The notes beneath the pieces are model-generated. The model was not told where the DNA came from. It ran no database searches and was given only the letters and a program-made list of their open reading frames with translations. Shown here piece by piece: positions 14,829 to 23,446 of a DNA stretch of 35,067 nucleotides. This DNA is from SIG587 sp045531585 (GTDB lineage Bacteria; Bacillota; Clostridia; Oscillospirales; Acutalibacteraceae): NCBI GenBank assembly GCA_045531585.1, contig JAZSEH010000029.1, positions 1 through 35,067 of the forward strand, written 5' to 3'. Each line of letters begins with the position of its first letter. The first letter of the stretch is position 1. The position numbers were made by a program, and so were the translations under genes.

Positions 14829-14880
14829 AAAAAACACCTTTTTCCGTAAGATATAGTAATACGGAATGAGGTGTTTTTTT
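14829..14880 (+). terminator. Terminator overlapping the yunB ribosome site
   Basis: AAAAAACACCT (14829-14839) pairs with AGGTGTTTTTT (14869-14879), with an inner TTCCGT (14842-14847)/ACGGAA (14861-14866) helix and a run of seven T. The GAGGTG in the 3' arm is the ribosome site of yunB and the T run ends in its TTG start. yunB mRNA therefore comes from readthrough or from a promoter inside the loop. Confidence 0.8.
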
Positions 14881-15574
14881 GGTAACGGCAAAGCAAAGAA
14901 AAATACGAAGAATTAAACTGCTGATTATATGCTTGGTATCATTCGCCTTAATATTTTTGTTTATTCTTATAACAGATAGAAGTTTAAGAAAAATTATAAC
15001 CGAATATTCGCAAAGCAAAGCCGAAATTATTCTTACACAAACAACTGATGAAGCAGTAAATAAACTTTTAAAGGAGCAAGGGATAAATTATGAAAGTATT
15101 GTTTGCCTTAGCAGAGACGAGGAGGGAGGAATACGCTCCCTTGAAATTGATGCCGTAAAAATAAATTCACTTAAAAGCGGTATAACCTCAGCAGTTACAA
15201 AGCTTTTAAGTGAAAGTGAAGATTTTATATTATCCGTACCCATAGGAACTATTATTGGCAATGAATATACCGTGGGGCGCGGACCCGAATTAAAATTTAA
15301 GATGAAGCTTTCTGCATCGGTTAAAACAAGCTTTAAAAGCAACTTTAAGGGAGAGGGAATTAACCAGGTGCTTCACCAGATAATTATAAACGTGGACTAT
15401 AACGGTTATATTTTAATTCCTTGGTATAAATCAACCTTTAGCCAAAGTACTAATTATATAGCAGCGCAAACAGTAATAGTAGGTACGGTGCCTGATGCAT
15501 TTACAAACGTTATAGAAAGCGATCCTGCACAGATTACAGGCGACATATTTGATTTTTCTGCAGATATTTCCTGA
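14879..15574 (+). CDS. yunB: Sporulation protein YunB
   Basis: A 231-residue YunB-family protein. In Bacillus it is a mother-cell sporulation protein of unknown biochemical role. Seen: an N-terminal membrane segment (about 12-32, 'LLIICLVSFALIFLFILI'), a helical part ('EAVNKLLKEQGINYESIVCL'), and the conserved core 'LSVPIGTIIGNEYTVGRGPEL' through 'INQVLHQIIINVDYNGYILIPWY' region to 'QTVIVGTVPDAFTNV'. The start is TTG at 14879 after GAGGTG and seven T. It is convergent with the PocR/AraC gene, with a shared palindrome over both stop codons. Confidence 0.88.
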   Translation: MVTAKQRKIRRIKLLIICLVSFALIFLFILITDRSLRKIITEYSQSKAEIILTQTTDEAVNKLLKEQGINYESIVCLSRDEEGGIRSLEIDAVKINSLKSGITSAVTKLLSESEDFILSVPIGTIIGNEYTVGRGPELKFKMKLSASVKTSFKSNFKGEGINQVLHQIIINVDYNGYILIPWYKSTFSQSTNYIAAQTVIVGTVPDAFTNVIESDPAQITGDIFDFSADIS

Positions 15575-15584
15575 TTATCAGGAA
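15568..15584. terminator. Palindrome spanning two convergent stop codons
   Basis: TTCCTGA (15568-15574), TTA, TCAGGAA (15578-15584). The TGA stops of yunB and of the minus-strand regulator both lie in the stem. There is no clear T run, so it may be only a weak terminator. Confidence 0.4.
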
Positions 15585-16393
15585 TGCATTTTCCTATACT
15601 CTGCAGGAGAAATTTCAAATCTGGCTTTAAATACCTTTGAGAAGTAGTTTTGGTCTGAAAAACCACACTCTTTGCATATTTGTTTAATTGGTTTTATTGT
15701 TTTTTCAAGCAGAAGGGCACTTTGCTTTAATCTTGTTTCGTTAAGATAGGCAATAACCGTAGTGCCGTAATGCTTCTTAAAGGTGTTCATAAGGGTAGCA
15801 CGACTACATCCCAAATGATTACATATGTTATCTATGGAGATGTTTTTGTGATAATTCTGGTTGATATACTTTTTTGCTATCATAGCCATATCTTCATTAT
15901 GAGGCTTTAGTGTATTGGTAAGGGTAAGATAGCTTGCGCATACAGTCATTATACTGATGTAGGAAGAAATCATTTGCTTTTGTATGCGTGGTATTGAGCT
16001 TATGGCGCTGTATAATCGACCGGCATCATTGGCATAGGGGAGAGATGCACCTTTAATACGGTCAATGGTTTCAGGAAGATCGTCAATTATTTGTCCCATC
16101 ATAAGATAACCCGAAAGAACTCCAAAATTATAAAGCGGAGCAACAGCCTCATAAAGACCAAAACGGCATCGGTACAGGTACACGTCTTCATTTTGTTTTA
16201 CCTGACGAAAAGCTTCTCTGTCCTGATTGATACAGCACTGCTTAACTTCATTATTCTTTTGAACTAATGCACAGAATTCAGAAATATTCTCAGGGTATGC
16301 AATTATTTCATTAAATTCCGTGTCATATAGACTTATTCTAAATCCCGAAACAGTGTGTAACTCTTTTAAAATTGATTTTACATCTAATTCCAT
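15578..16393 (-). CDS. PocR-domain AraC-family regulator
   Basis: A 271-residue regulator. The N-terminal 160 residues match the PocR ligand-binding domain ('FRISLYDTEFNEIIAYPENISEFCALVQ', 'CCINQDREAF', 'YLYRCRFGLYEAVAPLYNFG', 'GYLMMGQI' in order). The C-terminal 100 residues are an AraC double helix-turn-helix ('SIDNICNHLGCSRATLMNTFKKHYG', 'IKQICKECGFSDQNYFSKVFK' region). The ATG follows AAGGAGC. It is divergent from nagB, with an exact 14-bp inverted repeat placed in the spacers of both promoters, so it most likely controls nagB and itself in response to an amino sugar or related ligand. The ligand is inferred only from context. Confidence 0.88.
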   Translation of the reverse strand: MELDVKSILKELHTVSGFRISLYDTEFNEIIAYPENISEFCALVQKNNEVKQCCINQDREAFRQVKQNEDVYLYRCRFGLYEAVAPLYNFGVLSGYLMMGQIIDDLPETIDRIKGASLPYANDAGRLYSAISSIPRIQKQMISSYISIMTVCASYLTLTNTLKPHNEDMAMIAKKYINQNYHKNISIDNICNHLGCSRATLMNTFKKHYGTTVIAYLNETRLKQSALLLEKTIKPIKQICKECGFSDQNYFSKVFKARFEISPAEYRKMHS

Positions 16394-16411
16394 AATTGCT
16401 CCTTTGGTAAT

Positions 16412-16441
16412 ATTATAAAATTTATACTTTTATACTATCAA
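16412..16441 (-). promoter_or_regulatory. Promoter of PocR/AraC gene
   Basis: On the minus strand: TTGATA (16441-16436), 18-base spacer, TATAAT (16417-16412). The spacer holds AAAAGTATAAATTT. Confidence 0.65.
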
Positions 16442-16509
16442 TAATACTATTTTCTATAAAAAAATCAAGAGGTAAAATGATATAATTACCTTGAAAAAAG
16501 TATAAATTT
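16418..16509. promoter_or_regulatory. 14-bp inverted operator repeat in divergent promoters
   Basis: AAAAGTATAAATTT occurs exactly at 16496-16509 on the plus strand and at 16431-16418 on the minus strand. Each copy lies between the -35 and -10 boxes of one of the two divergent promoters (nagB and PocR/AraC). Such placement would let one protein control both. AT-rich sequence could give a partial match by chance, but 14 exact bases in mirrored positions is unlikely. Confidence 0.6.
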
Positions 16510-16519
16510 ATTGTATAAT
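16491..16519 (+). promoter_or_regulatory. Promoter of nagB
   Basis: TTGAAA (16491-16496), 17-base spacer, TATAAT (16514-16519), close to the ideal sigma-A promoter. Confidence 0.8.
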
Positions 16520-16571
16520 ATAGAAAAACGGCGGAATAAAACCGCAGTTTAGAAAATAGGAGGAAAATTTT

Positions 16572-17279
16572 ATGAAATTTATTACAGTTGATACATACGA
16601 ACAATTAAGCCGTATGGGCGCAAATATCGTCGCCGCTCAGGTTACGTTGAAGCCCGATTGCGTCTTAGGTCTTGCAACAGGTTCTTCTCCTGTTGGAATT
16701 TATAAGAATCTTATTGAAAAGAATGTAAACGGTGATATTGATTTCTCTAAAGTAACCTCAATAAACCTTGATGAATATCTTGGACTTGATGGTGATAACG
16801 ACCAAAGTTACCGTTATTTTATGAATAATAATCTTTTCGATCACGTTAATATCTGTAAGGATAATACCTTTGTTCCAAGCGGAATTGCCGAAGATACCGA
16901 TGCTGAGTGCAAGCAATATGACGAAAGAATATGCAAGCTTGGCATTGACCTTCAAATTCTTGGTATAGGTCTGGACGGACATATTGGATTTAATGAGCCG
17001 GATGATCATTTTGAAAAAGCAACGCATATTGTTACCCTTGATGAATCAACCATTGTTGCCAATTCAAGATTTTTTGATAGTATAGATGATGTTCCCACTA
17101 AAGCCATAACAATGGGTATGGGCGGCATTATGCAGGCTAAAAAGATACTTCTTATTGCATCCGGTGATGCAAAAAAAGAAATTCTTGAAAAGGCATTTTT
17201 CGGTCCTATTACACCTCAGGTTCCTGCATCAATTTTACAGCTTCATCCTGACGTTACCGTTATCTTCAGTAAAAAGTAA
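16572..17279 (+). CDS. nagB: Glucosamine-6-phosphate deaminase
   Basis: A 235-residue enzyme converting glucosamine-6-phosphate to fructose-6-phosphate and ammonia, linking amino-sugar use to glycolysis. Motifs: 'LGLATGSSPVGIYKNL' (phosphate-binding loop, about 32-47), 'SINLDEYLGLDGDNDQSY' with the catalytic Asp (about 65-72), and 'GIGLDGHIGFNEP' with the active-site His (about 130-142). It lacks the long C-terminal extension of the E. coli allosteric enzyme, matching the short Gram-positive form. The ATG follows TAGGAGG. It has a strong promoter controlled presumably by the divergent PocR/AraC protein. nagA is not in the window. Confidence 0.95.
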   Translation: MKFITVDTYEQLSRMGANIVAAQVTLKPDCVLGLATGSSPVGIYKNLIEKNVNGDIDFSKVTSINLDEYLGLDGDNDQSYRYFMNNNLFDHVNICKDNTFVPSGIAEDTDAECKQYDERICKLGIDLQILGIGLDGHIGFNEPDDHFEKATHIVTLDESTIVANSRFFDSIDDVPTKAITMGMGGIMQAKKILLIASGDAKKEILEKAFFGPITPQVPASILQLHPDVTVIFSKK

Positions 17280-17284
17280 AATTT

Positions 17285-17328
17285 ATCCTCGACCTTCGGG
17301 TGCACACCCGTTTGTCGGGGATTTTTTT
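17285..17328 (+). terminator. Terminator of nagB
   Basis: ATCCTCGAC (17285-17293) with GTCGGGGAT (17314-17322), enclosing CGGGTG (17297-17302) with CACCCG (17305-17310), followed by a run of T. Confidence 0.88.
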
Positions 17329-17337
17329 ATTTAATTA

Positions 17338-17366
17338 TTGATATTAAGGCGGATTTATATTATAAT
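17338..17366 (+). promoter_or_regulatory. Promoter of the ABC exporter operon
   Basis: TTGATA (17338-17343), 17-base spacer, TATAAT (17361-17366), about 30 bp upstream of the first gene of the three-gene operon. Confidence 0.75.
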
Positions 17367-17396
17367 TAATTATTATATGGAAAGAAGGTGATACAG

Positions 17397-19727
17397 GTGG
17401 TTAAAAGAAAAAGTCATGCTAAAATGCCCGAATCCTTTGAGAAAATAATAACTGAAAAGGGTTTACTTACAGGCAAGCCGCTTGTATTCGCCTTTGCCGA
17501 TATGGACATTTCCTGCGATTTTCGTGAACACGCCGTGCTTTTGTGTGATGACGGTATTATTCATGCACAGGCTGCAGAAATTACTTTCGAGAGGGAAGTG
17601 AACCGAAAAAATCAGAATAAAAAAGATTATTCTGATTTTATTTTTGAAAAAATACAACTTACATCAATACATAATGTTTTTATTCAAGAACTGGTTGTAG
17701 GTGGAATTTTCTGTATTGATATTGATGGTATAGAACAAAAAATTTGTGGATTTACCAATGGATATAAGCGTAAATTTAACGTTCTTTGCGATATAACTGG
17801 TGCCCTTATTAAGGGCGAAGAATTAAAGGAAGAAAAGCTATACGAGGAAATCAGGGAAGAAAACTGTCCTATATGCGGCAGGCCTTATCCTGATAAGGGC
17901 AGAAAGGTATGCCCTAAATGTATGGATAAGCGCAAGGTCTTTTTCCGTCTTGCTTCCTACTTTAAACCCCATAGCGGACTCATTGCAGTTATTTGTATTA
18001 TTTGCATTTTAGGTGCATTGTTTACGTCGCTGTGGCCGTATTTAAGCGGAAGTATTCTTTATGATGAGGTTTTAACAGGCAATATATCCTCACCTTATTT
18101 AAAGGCGCTTAAAATTGACGAGCTTCCGCTGCTGCTACTTATTCTGGCATTAACAATGGCAGGAGTTAAAATTTTGCAACAGCTGTTTGGAATTATACAG
18201 GGACGTCTTGTTTCAAAAATAGTTCCTGACGTTGTATGTAAAATTAAAAACAGAGTTTTTTCATCAATTCAGTTGCTTTCTGTTTCTTTTTTTACAGGAA
18301 AACAAACCGGTGGCTTGATGACAAGAATCACAAGTGATGCTGAGCAGGTTTCAAATATTTTTATAGACGGAATACCTCATATTATTCCTAACCTTTTTAC
18401 AATTATTTTTTCCTGCATTGTAATGTTAAAATCAAATTGGGTTTTAACCCTGGCTGCTGTTTTTGCATTACCTCCACTTTTGCTTCTTACCCTGAAAATT
18501 GAACCAATTCTTTGGCACTTCAACAGTAAACAACATCAGACAATGCGAAATCTCCGTGCTAAACTTAACGATAACCTTACAGGTGCCAGGGTTGTTAAGG
18601 CCTTTGGTCGCGAAGAAAGTGAAACGAACAGGCTAAGTGCTGCCAATACTGACGTTTATAATGCACAGCTTGGTGCTATGACCTTTGATACGAAATTTTC
18701 ACTTGCATGGCACTTGGCAAAAACTCTTTCATCCGTTTTTGTGTGGGGTCTTGGCGCTTGTTTTGTTATAGGATTATTTAAGCCTTCTCTTACATATGGA
18801 ACGCTAATTACGTTTACAGGGTATGTGTCCCTGCTTTCGGGACCGATTGATTTCTTTTCAAATCTGTTTCGTTGGTGGTCGGGTTCTATGAACTCTGCTC
18901 AAAGAATTTTTGAAATAATTGATGCCAAAGCAGAGGTTACCGAAAAAATAGATCCCATAGTACCTGATACAATAAAAGGCGGTATTCGTCTTGAAAACGT
19001 TTCCTTTGGATATGAGGAAAACCGTGAGGTCTTAAAAGATATAAACATTGATGTAAAGCCTGGTCAAATGTTAGGCATTGTTGGAAAGTCCGGTGCAGGA
19101 AAATCCACACTTGCTAACCTTATAACTCGACTTTATGATCCTACCTCCGGTAATATTTATCTCGACAACATAAACGTTCGTGATATGGCTTTTGATAAGC
19201 TTCGTAAAACTATTGCGCTTGTTAGTCAGGAAACGTATATTTTTAAAGGTAGCATTTTTGACAATATTGCCTACGCTAATCCAAGCGCTGACCGTAAGGC
19301 TGTGCTTGATGCGGCTGTTGCATCAAGTGCGCATGATTTTATTTGCAGACTGCCTGACGGTTATGATACCATTGTAGGCACGGGAGGTAGAAGCCTTTCG
19401 GGCGGCGAAAAGCAGCGTATATCCATTGCCAGAGCCATACTTGCCGACCCCAAAATACTTATTCTTGATGAGGCTACTGCAGCAGTGGACACCGAAACTG
19501 AAAAAAGAATTCAGATGTCGCTGCAAAGTCTTATAAAGAATCGCACCACACTTTCCATTGCGCACAGACTTTCAACCCTTAGGGACGCAGATTTCCTGAT
19601 AGTGTTGGAGGATGGAAAAATAGTTGAGCAGGGTACTCACGAAGAACTTATAAATATGAAGGGTGCCTATTTTAAACTGTTACAGATTCAAAGCAAAGCG
19701 CTTGCTATGAGGTCTATAGGTGATTGA
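17397..19727 (+). CDS. Zinc-ribbon ABC exporter (half transporter), first of pair
   Basis: A 776-residue fused ABC exporter. An N-terminal soluble domain (1-150) is followed by a four-cysteine zinc ribbon ('CPICGRPYPDKGRKVCPKC', about 157-175), a six-helix exporter membrane domain (about 190-500), and an ATPase domain with Walker A 'GKSGAGKST', signature 'LSGGEKQR', Walker B 'ILILDEATAAVD' and H-loop 'IAHRLS'. The start is GTG at 17397 after AGAAGGTG. It forms an operon with a DUF1854 gene and a second similar transporter, so a heterodimeric exporter is likely. DUF1854-linked transporters of this build have been connected with cyanophycin metabolism in proteobacteria; no cyanophycin gene is seen here. 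The zinc ribbon before the membrane domain is unusual for exporters. Substrate unknown. Confidence 0.88.
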   Translation: MVKRKSHAKMPESFEKIITEKGLLTGKPLVFAFADMDISCDFREHAVLLCDDGIIHAQAAEITFEREVNRKNQNKKDYSDFIFEKIQLTSIHNVFIQELVVGGIFCIDIDGIEQKICGFTNGYKRKFNVLCDITGALIKGEELKEEKLYEEIREENCPICGRPYPDKGRKVCPKCMDKRKVFFRLASYFKPHSGLIAVICIICILGALFTSLWPYLSGSILYDEVLTGNISSPYLKALKIDELPLLLLILALTMAGVKILQQLFGIIQGRLVSKIVPDVVCKIKNRVFSSIQLLSVSFFTGKQTGGLMTRITSDAEQVSNIFIDGIPHIIPNLFTIIFSCIVMLKSNWVLTLAAVFALPPLLLLTLKIEPILWHFNSKQHQTMRNLRAKLNDNLTGARVVKAFGREESETNRLSAANTDVYNAQLGAMTFDTKFSLAWHLAKTLSSVFVWGLGACFVIGLFKPSLTYGTLITFTGYVSLLSGPIDFFSNLFRWWSGSMNSAQRIFEIIDAKAEVTEKIDPIVPDTIKGGIRLENVSFGYEENREVLKDINIDVKPGQMLGIVGKSGAGKSTLANLITRLYDPTSGNIYLDNINVRDMAFDKLRKTIALVSQETYIFKGSIFDNIAYANPSADRKAVLDAAVASSAHDFICRLPDGYDTIVGTGGRSLSGGEKQRISIARAILADPKILILDEATAAVDTETEKRIQMSLQSLIKNRTTLSIAHRLSTLRDADFLIVLEDGKIVEQGTHEELINMKGAYFKLLQIQSKALAMRSIGD

Positions 19728-19729
19728 GA

Positions 19730-20275
19730 ATGAATAGTGAAAAAGATATTTTGGTTCTTGAAAATGAACGCTTGCAAAGATTGCTTACAATAAATCTTCT
19801 TACTCCCGATAATGCTTTCTTTTCATTGACAGAGGGTGGATTTATTTCACTAAAAACTAAAGATTCTGAATATAAAAGAGTTAATGTTATAAGAACCTTT
19901 CCCTTTACCGCCGCTAACGAATACTTATCTGTTCGAGAGGTTGACGGGAAACAGGACGAGATAGGTATTATTGAAAACCTTGATATTTTTGATGAGGATA
20001 CCAAGAACATTATAAACAAACAGCTTGAAATCAGATATTTTATGCCTAAGATTCTCCATATATATTCTATTAAGGAGCAATATGGTCATACTCATTGGTA
20101 TGTTTTAACCGATAAGGGAAAATGTCGGTTTTCAAGTGCTTCAGGCTCGGGAGAATCTGTTATTCAACTTGGCAACAGGGTAATAATTAAGGATTCTGTG
20201 GAAAATCGTTATGAGATAGAGGATATAGAAAAATTAAATCCGAAAGAGCTTAAAAAGCTCGATCTGTATCTGTAA
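19730..20275 (+). CDS. DUF1854-family protein
   Basis: A 181-residue protein with the DUF1854 pattern: 'VNVIRTFPFTAANEYLSVRE', 'EIGIIENLDIFDEDTKNIIN', 'YFMPKILHIYSIKEQYGHTHWYVLTDKG' region, then 'VIIKDSVENRYEIEDIEKL'. No membrane segment or signal peptide, so it is cytoplasmic. The ATG at 19730 is 2 bp after the stop of the first transporter and suits the AGGTGA at 19717; a TTG at 19724 is too close. It lies between two matching ABC exporters, which suggests a regulatory or substrate-handling partner. The biochemical role of the family is not known to me. Confidence 0.82.
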   Translation: MNSEKDILVLENERLQRLLTINLLTPDNAFFSLTEGGFISLKTKDSEYKRVNVIRTFPFTAANEYLSVREVDGKQDEIGIIENLDIFDEDTKNIINKQLEIRYFMPKILHIYSIKEQYGHTHWYVLTDKGKCRFSSASGSGESVIQLGNRVIIKDSVENRYEIEDIEKLNPKELKKLDLYL

Positions 20276-20285
20276 GGAGAATAAA

Positions 20286-22466
20286 ATGGAGCTTAATATT
20301 AAGCTACCCGAACTTTATTTGCAAAAGCTTAATGAGGATACGATATACTGTATAAAGACTGATATTGATCTTAACGGCAAGTTTACCGATGATTTCTATA
20401 TTGCGGTAACCGATAAGAATTTGCTTATACTAAAGGACAATACCGTTAATTTATATGCGCTGTGTGATATAGAAGAAGCAAAATGTCTTAATCAGGTAAA
20501 CGGTGCTGTATTCAGTATTACCGTTATGGGAGAGGAGAAACTCCTTGCTCGTTGCAGTATGAAATGTGCCTCTGCGGTAGCCTGTGTTGCACGGGGTATC
20601 AATTTGCTTTTGATGGGTAATTATGAAAAGAGAATAGTTAATAATGAAAAGCAAAGATATTGTCCGAAATGCGGTAGCTTTTTACCCGGAACAAAAAAAT
20701 GCCCTAAGTGCGATAAGGACAACCGTAACGTTAAAAGACTTTTGGATATTTGCAAACCCCATATAGTTAGTCTTATTATTGTTGGTGCGTTAATGCTTTT
20801 CAGCAGCGTACTTGAGCTTGGCGTACAATTTGTTCTGCGTTATTTTGTGGATGAGCATTTTATACCGCAAAAAGGTAGTGCACTTGATATTATTACATTC
20901 TTTGCTGCCTATGCGGGCGTTATGCTTGCAGGTAACGTTGTGTATCTTCTTCGCACCTATCTTTGCGGAAAAATGGGTATTAAGATATCTTTTTTTCTCC
21001 GTGAAAGGATAAACAGCCATCTGCAAAAGCTTTCCCTTTCCTTTATGAACAGAAGAAGCGAAGGAGAACTGCTTGGCCGTGTTACGTGGGATACAAATCA
21101 CGTTAAAATGTTTATTACAGATTGTTTTTGTAATATGTTTACTCAAGTGATACTGCTTATATCCCTGGCTGTTCTTATGCTTATAATGAATTGGAAGCTT
21201 GCCCTTGCCGCTTTTATTTTTGCACCTTTTATCGTTATATTCGCCCGTACCTTTTGGCCCCGTGTTCGCCGTATGTACCACCGTCACGGACGTAAGAATG
21301 ACCGAACACAAAATAAACTTCAGGATGTTCTTTCGGGTATAAGAATAGTAAAGACCTATGGAAAAGAAAAGGCTGAAATAGAGCAGTTTTCAAAGATGAA
21401 CGAGGAGCTTGCGTCTATTCAGCGCAGTAACGAAAAATTCTTTGCAACCTTCTTTCCGTTTTTGTCCCTCATAATGTCCTTTGGTTCATATCTCGTTGTA
21501 TATCTTGGCGGTCTTGACGTTCTTAAAGGTGCTATGACACCGGGTGAGCTTATGCAGTTTGTGGCATACGCGGGTATGCTTTTAGGCCCTCTAAGCTGGA
21601 TGTCGTTTTTGCCAAGAAGAATAATAATGATGACAACAAGCCTTGAGCGTATATATGATATTCTTGATGAGGAGCCTGAGATTGCTTCATTACCCGATGC
21701 AAAGAAATTTGATATAAAGGGTAATATTAAGTTTGATAACGTGGTGTTCGGTTACCGTTCCTACGAGCCTGTACTAAATGGAATATCTCTTGATGTAAAA
21801 CCGGGCGAAATGATAGGCCTTGTTGGGGCGTCAGGCTGTGGTAAATCAACCCTAATAAACCTTGTAATGCGCTTGTATGACGTGGATGACGGTACAATTA
21901 CTGTTGATGGTACAGACATTAGAGAAATTGACGTTGCCGATTATCATCGACAAATAGGCGTTGTATTACAGGAGACCTTTCTTTTTGCAGGCACCGTTCT
22001 TGATAATATTCGTTTTGCAAAGCCTGATGCCACCCTGTCCGAAATTATCTCTGCGGCCAAGAGTGCTAATGCACATGAATTTATTTGCCATCTGCCTGAT
22101 GGGTATAATACGTATATAGGTGAAAAAGGACATATGCTTTCCGGCGGTGAAAAGCAACGTATAGCCATTGCCCGTGCAATTCTTAATGATCCGAAAATAC
22201 TTATTCTTGATGAGGCTACAAGTGCCCTTGATACCGAAAGTGAGTATCAGGTTCAACAAGCCCTTGAAAGGCTTAGAACAAACCGTACAACCTTTGCGAT
22301 AGCCCATAGACTGTCTACTCTTCGTTGTGCCGACAGAATAGTAGTTATTAACGATCATAAAATTGCTGAAATTGGTACACATAACGAGCTATTAAAGAAA
22401 AAGGGAATATACTATTCTCTTGTAATGGCTCAGCTTCAAATGAACAAAACGACAAAAGCTTTATAA
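20286..22466 (+). CDS. Zinc-ribbon ABC exporter (half transporter), second of pair
   Basis: A 726-residue paralogue of the gene at 17397. An N-terminal soluble domain (about 15-115, beta-rich, 'FYIAVTDKNLLILKDNTVNLY'-like) leads to a zinc ribbon ('CPKCGSFLPGTKKCPKC', about 123-139), a six-helix exporter membrane domain (about 155-450), and a complete ATPase domain: Walker A 'GASGCGKST', signature 'LSGGEKQR', Walker B 'ILILDEATSALD', 'IAHRLS'. Both halves look catalytically competent. The ATG follows AAGGAG, 10 bp after the DUF1854 stop. Partner of the first exporter. The operon ends at a strong terminator. Confidence 0.88.
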   Translation: MELNIKLPELYLQKLNEDTIYCIKTDIDLNGKFTDDFYIAVTDKNLLILKDNTVNLYALCDIEEAKCLNQVNGAVFSITVMGEEKLLARCSMKCASAVACVARGINLLLMGNYEKRIVNNEKQRYCPKCGSFLPGTKKCPKCDKDNRNVKRLLDICKPHIVSLIIVGALMLFSSVLELGVQFVLRYFVDEHFIPQKGSALDIITFFAAYAGVMLAGNVVYLLRTYLCGKMGIKISFFLRERINSHLQKLSLSFMNRRSEGELLGRVTWDTNHVKMFITDCFCNMFTQVILLISLAVLMLIMNWKLALAAFIFAPFIVIFARTFWPRVRRMYHRHGRKNDRTQNKLQDVLSGIRIVKTYGKEKAEIEQFSKMNEELASIQRSNEKFFATFFPFLSLIMSFGSYLVVYLGGLDVLKGAMTPGELMQFVAYAGMLLGPLSWMSFLPRRIIMMTTSLERIYDILDEEPEIASLPDAKKFDIKGNIKFDNVVFGYRSYEPVLNGISLDVKPGEMIGLVGASGCGKSTLINLVMRLYDVDDGTITVDGTDIREIDVADYHRQIGVVLQETFLFAGTVLDNIRFAKPDATLSEIISAAKSANAHEFICHLPDGYNTYIGEKGHMLSGGEKQRIAIARAILNDPKILILDEATSALDTESEYQVQQALERLRTNRTTFAIAHRLSTLRCADRIVVINDHKIAEIGTHNELLKKKGIYYSLVMAQLQMNKTTKAL

Positions 22467-22468
22467 AA

Positions 22469-22512
22469 AAGACCGAATGTAAACGTAAAGGCTTACATTC
22501 GGTCTTAATTTT
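22469..22512. terminator. Terminator between exporter operon and DUF4380-like gene
   Basis: AAGACCGAATGTAA (22469-22482) and TTACATTCGGTCTT (22493-22506) form a 14-bp perfect stem with A-rich left and T-rich right flanks. It sits between convergent genes and probably serves both. Confidence 0.9.
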
Positions 22513-22514
22513 AT

Positions 22515-23444
22515 TTAAAGTTTTTTAATAAATAAATCAATAGAAGCATCATCGCGTTCATCAAAATCACAGGGCTTATCATGTAATGACCAGGATTCAA
22601 TATGTATACTTGATTCCCCCTGTAAAACGGTTTTAAGTTCACCCAAGGTCTCAACCTCGGTAAAGTCCTTACAGGTGTAGGTTTCAAAGGAAACACCGCC
22701 ATCGGGATATTTGCAGTGCAGGTGGTCGGGAGCGTAGTTCTTACAGAAAACAGTATCACCCGTTACATAATATGCAGTTCCCGAATTGTTATCAAAACCA
22801 AGCTTCATAGCTCGGTCAATATTTTTTTGTTGTATGGTAACGTAGCGGTTGCCCCAAAAAACTCGTTCATCATTCATATTATTATAAGGCCAAACAGCAA
22901 TGATTTTGTTGTTAAGATAACCGGTATCATTAGTGTTAAGGGGAATTATTTCAATACCGTTTCTTGCACATACCGTAATAGCCCAAGGTGCATATTCCAT
23001 AGGCTTATTGCTGATGTTTTTAACAGCGTGTATAACCTGCATATTAGCATCGTCAGGGTCCATTTTAAGTTCAATTGTTAATGCTACTCCGTTAGATATT
23101 TGAGGTACCTGAGAAAAAATAGCTCCTGTTTCGGTTATTTCGTATTTAACGGGATCGTTTGCAGGGAAGTAGGTTTGTGGGTAATACTCAGGGGAAACCC
23201 AAAGTCTGTGACCGCCATAGTTGTTCCAAACGGCACCTTTGTAATAGTGCTTTTCAAACTCGGCGTCGGTTTTAGGAGCAAAGGTGTTTTTTTCGTCAAA
23301 GCATACGTTGCAGCGGTCAATAAAACCAAAACGAACAATTCTTGGACCTATATCCAAGGTTGCATACGCTTCTATTACGCCGTTGGTGATAACAAGGCAT
23401 TTTCCGTATCCTTTATAATCTTTAATTTCATAAGTTTTAACCAT
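22515..23444 (-). CDS. DUF4380-like (galactose mutarotase-like fold) protein
   Basis: A 309-residue protein resembling DUF4380 / aldose-1-epimerase-like proteins: 'LDIGPRIVRFGF', 'HYYKGAVWNNYGGHRLWVSPE', 'TIELKMDPDDANMQVIHAVKN' region, 'APWAITVC', 'VFCKNYAPDHLHCKYPDGGVSFETYT' region. These look like beta-sandwich strands with an exposed His/Glu pocket. No signal peptide, so it is cytoplasmic and presumably acts on a sugar. The ATG at 23444 is best spaced from AAGGAG; an ATG at 23450 overlaps the upstream stop as ATGA and is possible. It follows tmcAL in one operon. The enzyme activity is not determined. Confidence 0.7.
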   Translation of the reverse strand: MVKTYEIKDYKGYGKCLVITNGVIEAYATLDIGPRIVRFGFIDRCNVCFDEKNTFAPKTDAEFEKHYYKGAVWNNYGGHRLWVSPEYYPQTYFPANDPVKYEITETGAIFSQVPQISNGVALTIELKMDPDDANMQVIHAVKNISNKPMEYAPWAITVCARNGIEIIPLNTNDTGYLNNKIIAVWPYNNMNDERVFWGNRYVTIQQKNIDRAMKLGFDNNSGTAYYVTGDTVFCKNYAPDHLHCKYPDGGVSFETYTCKDFTEVETLGELKTVLQGESSIHIESWSLHDKPCDFDERDDASIDLFIKKL

Positions 23445-23446
23445 AA

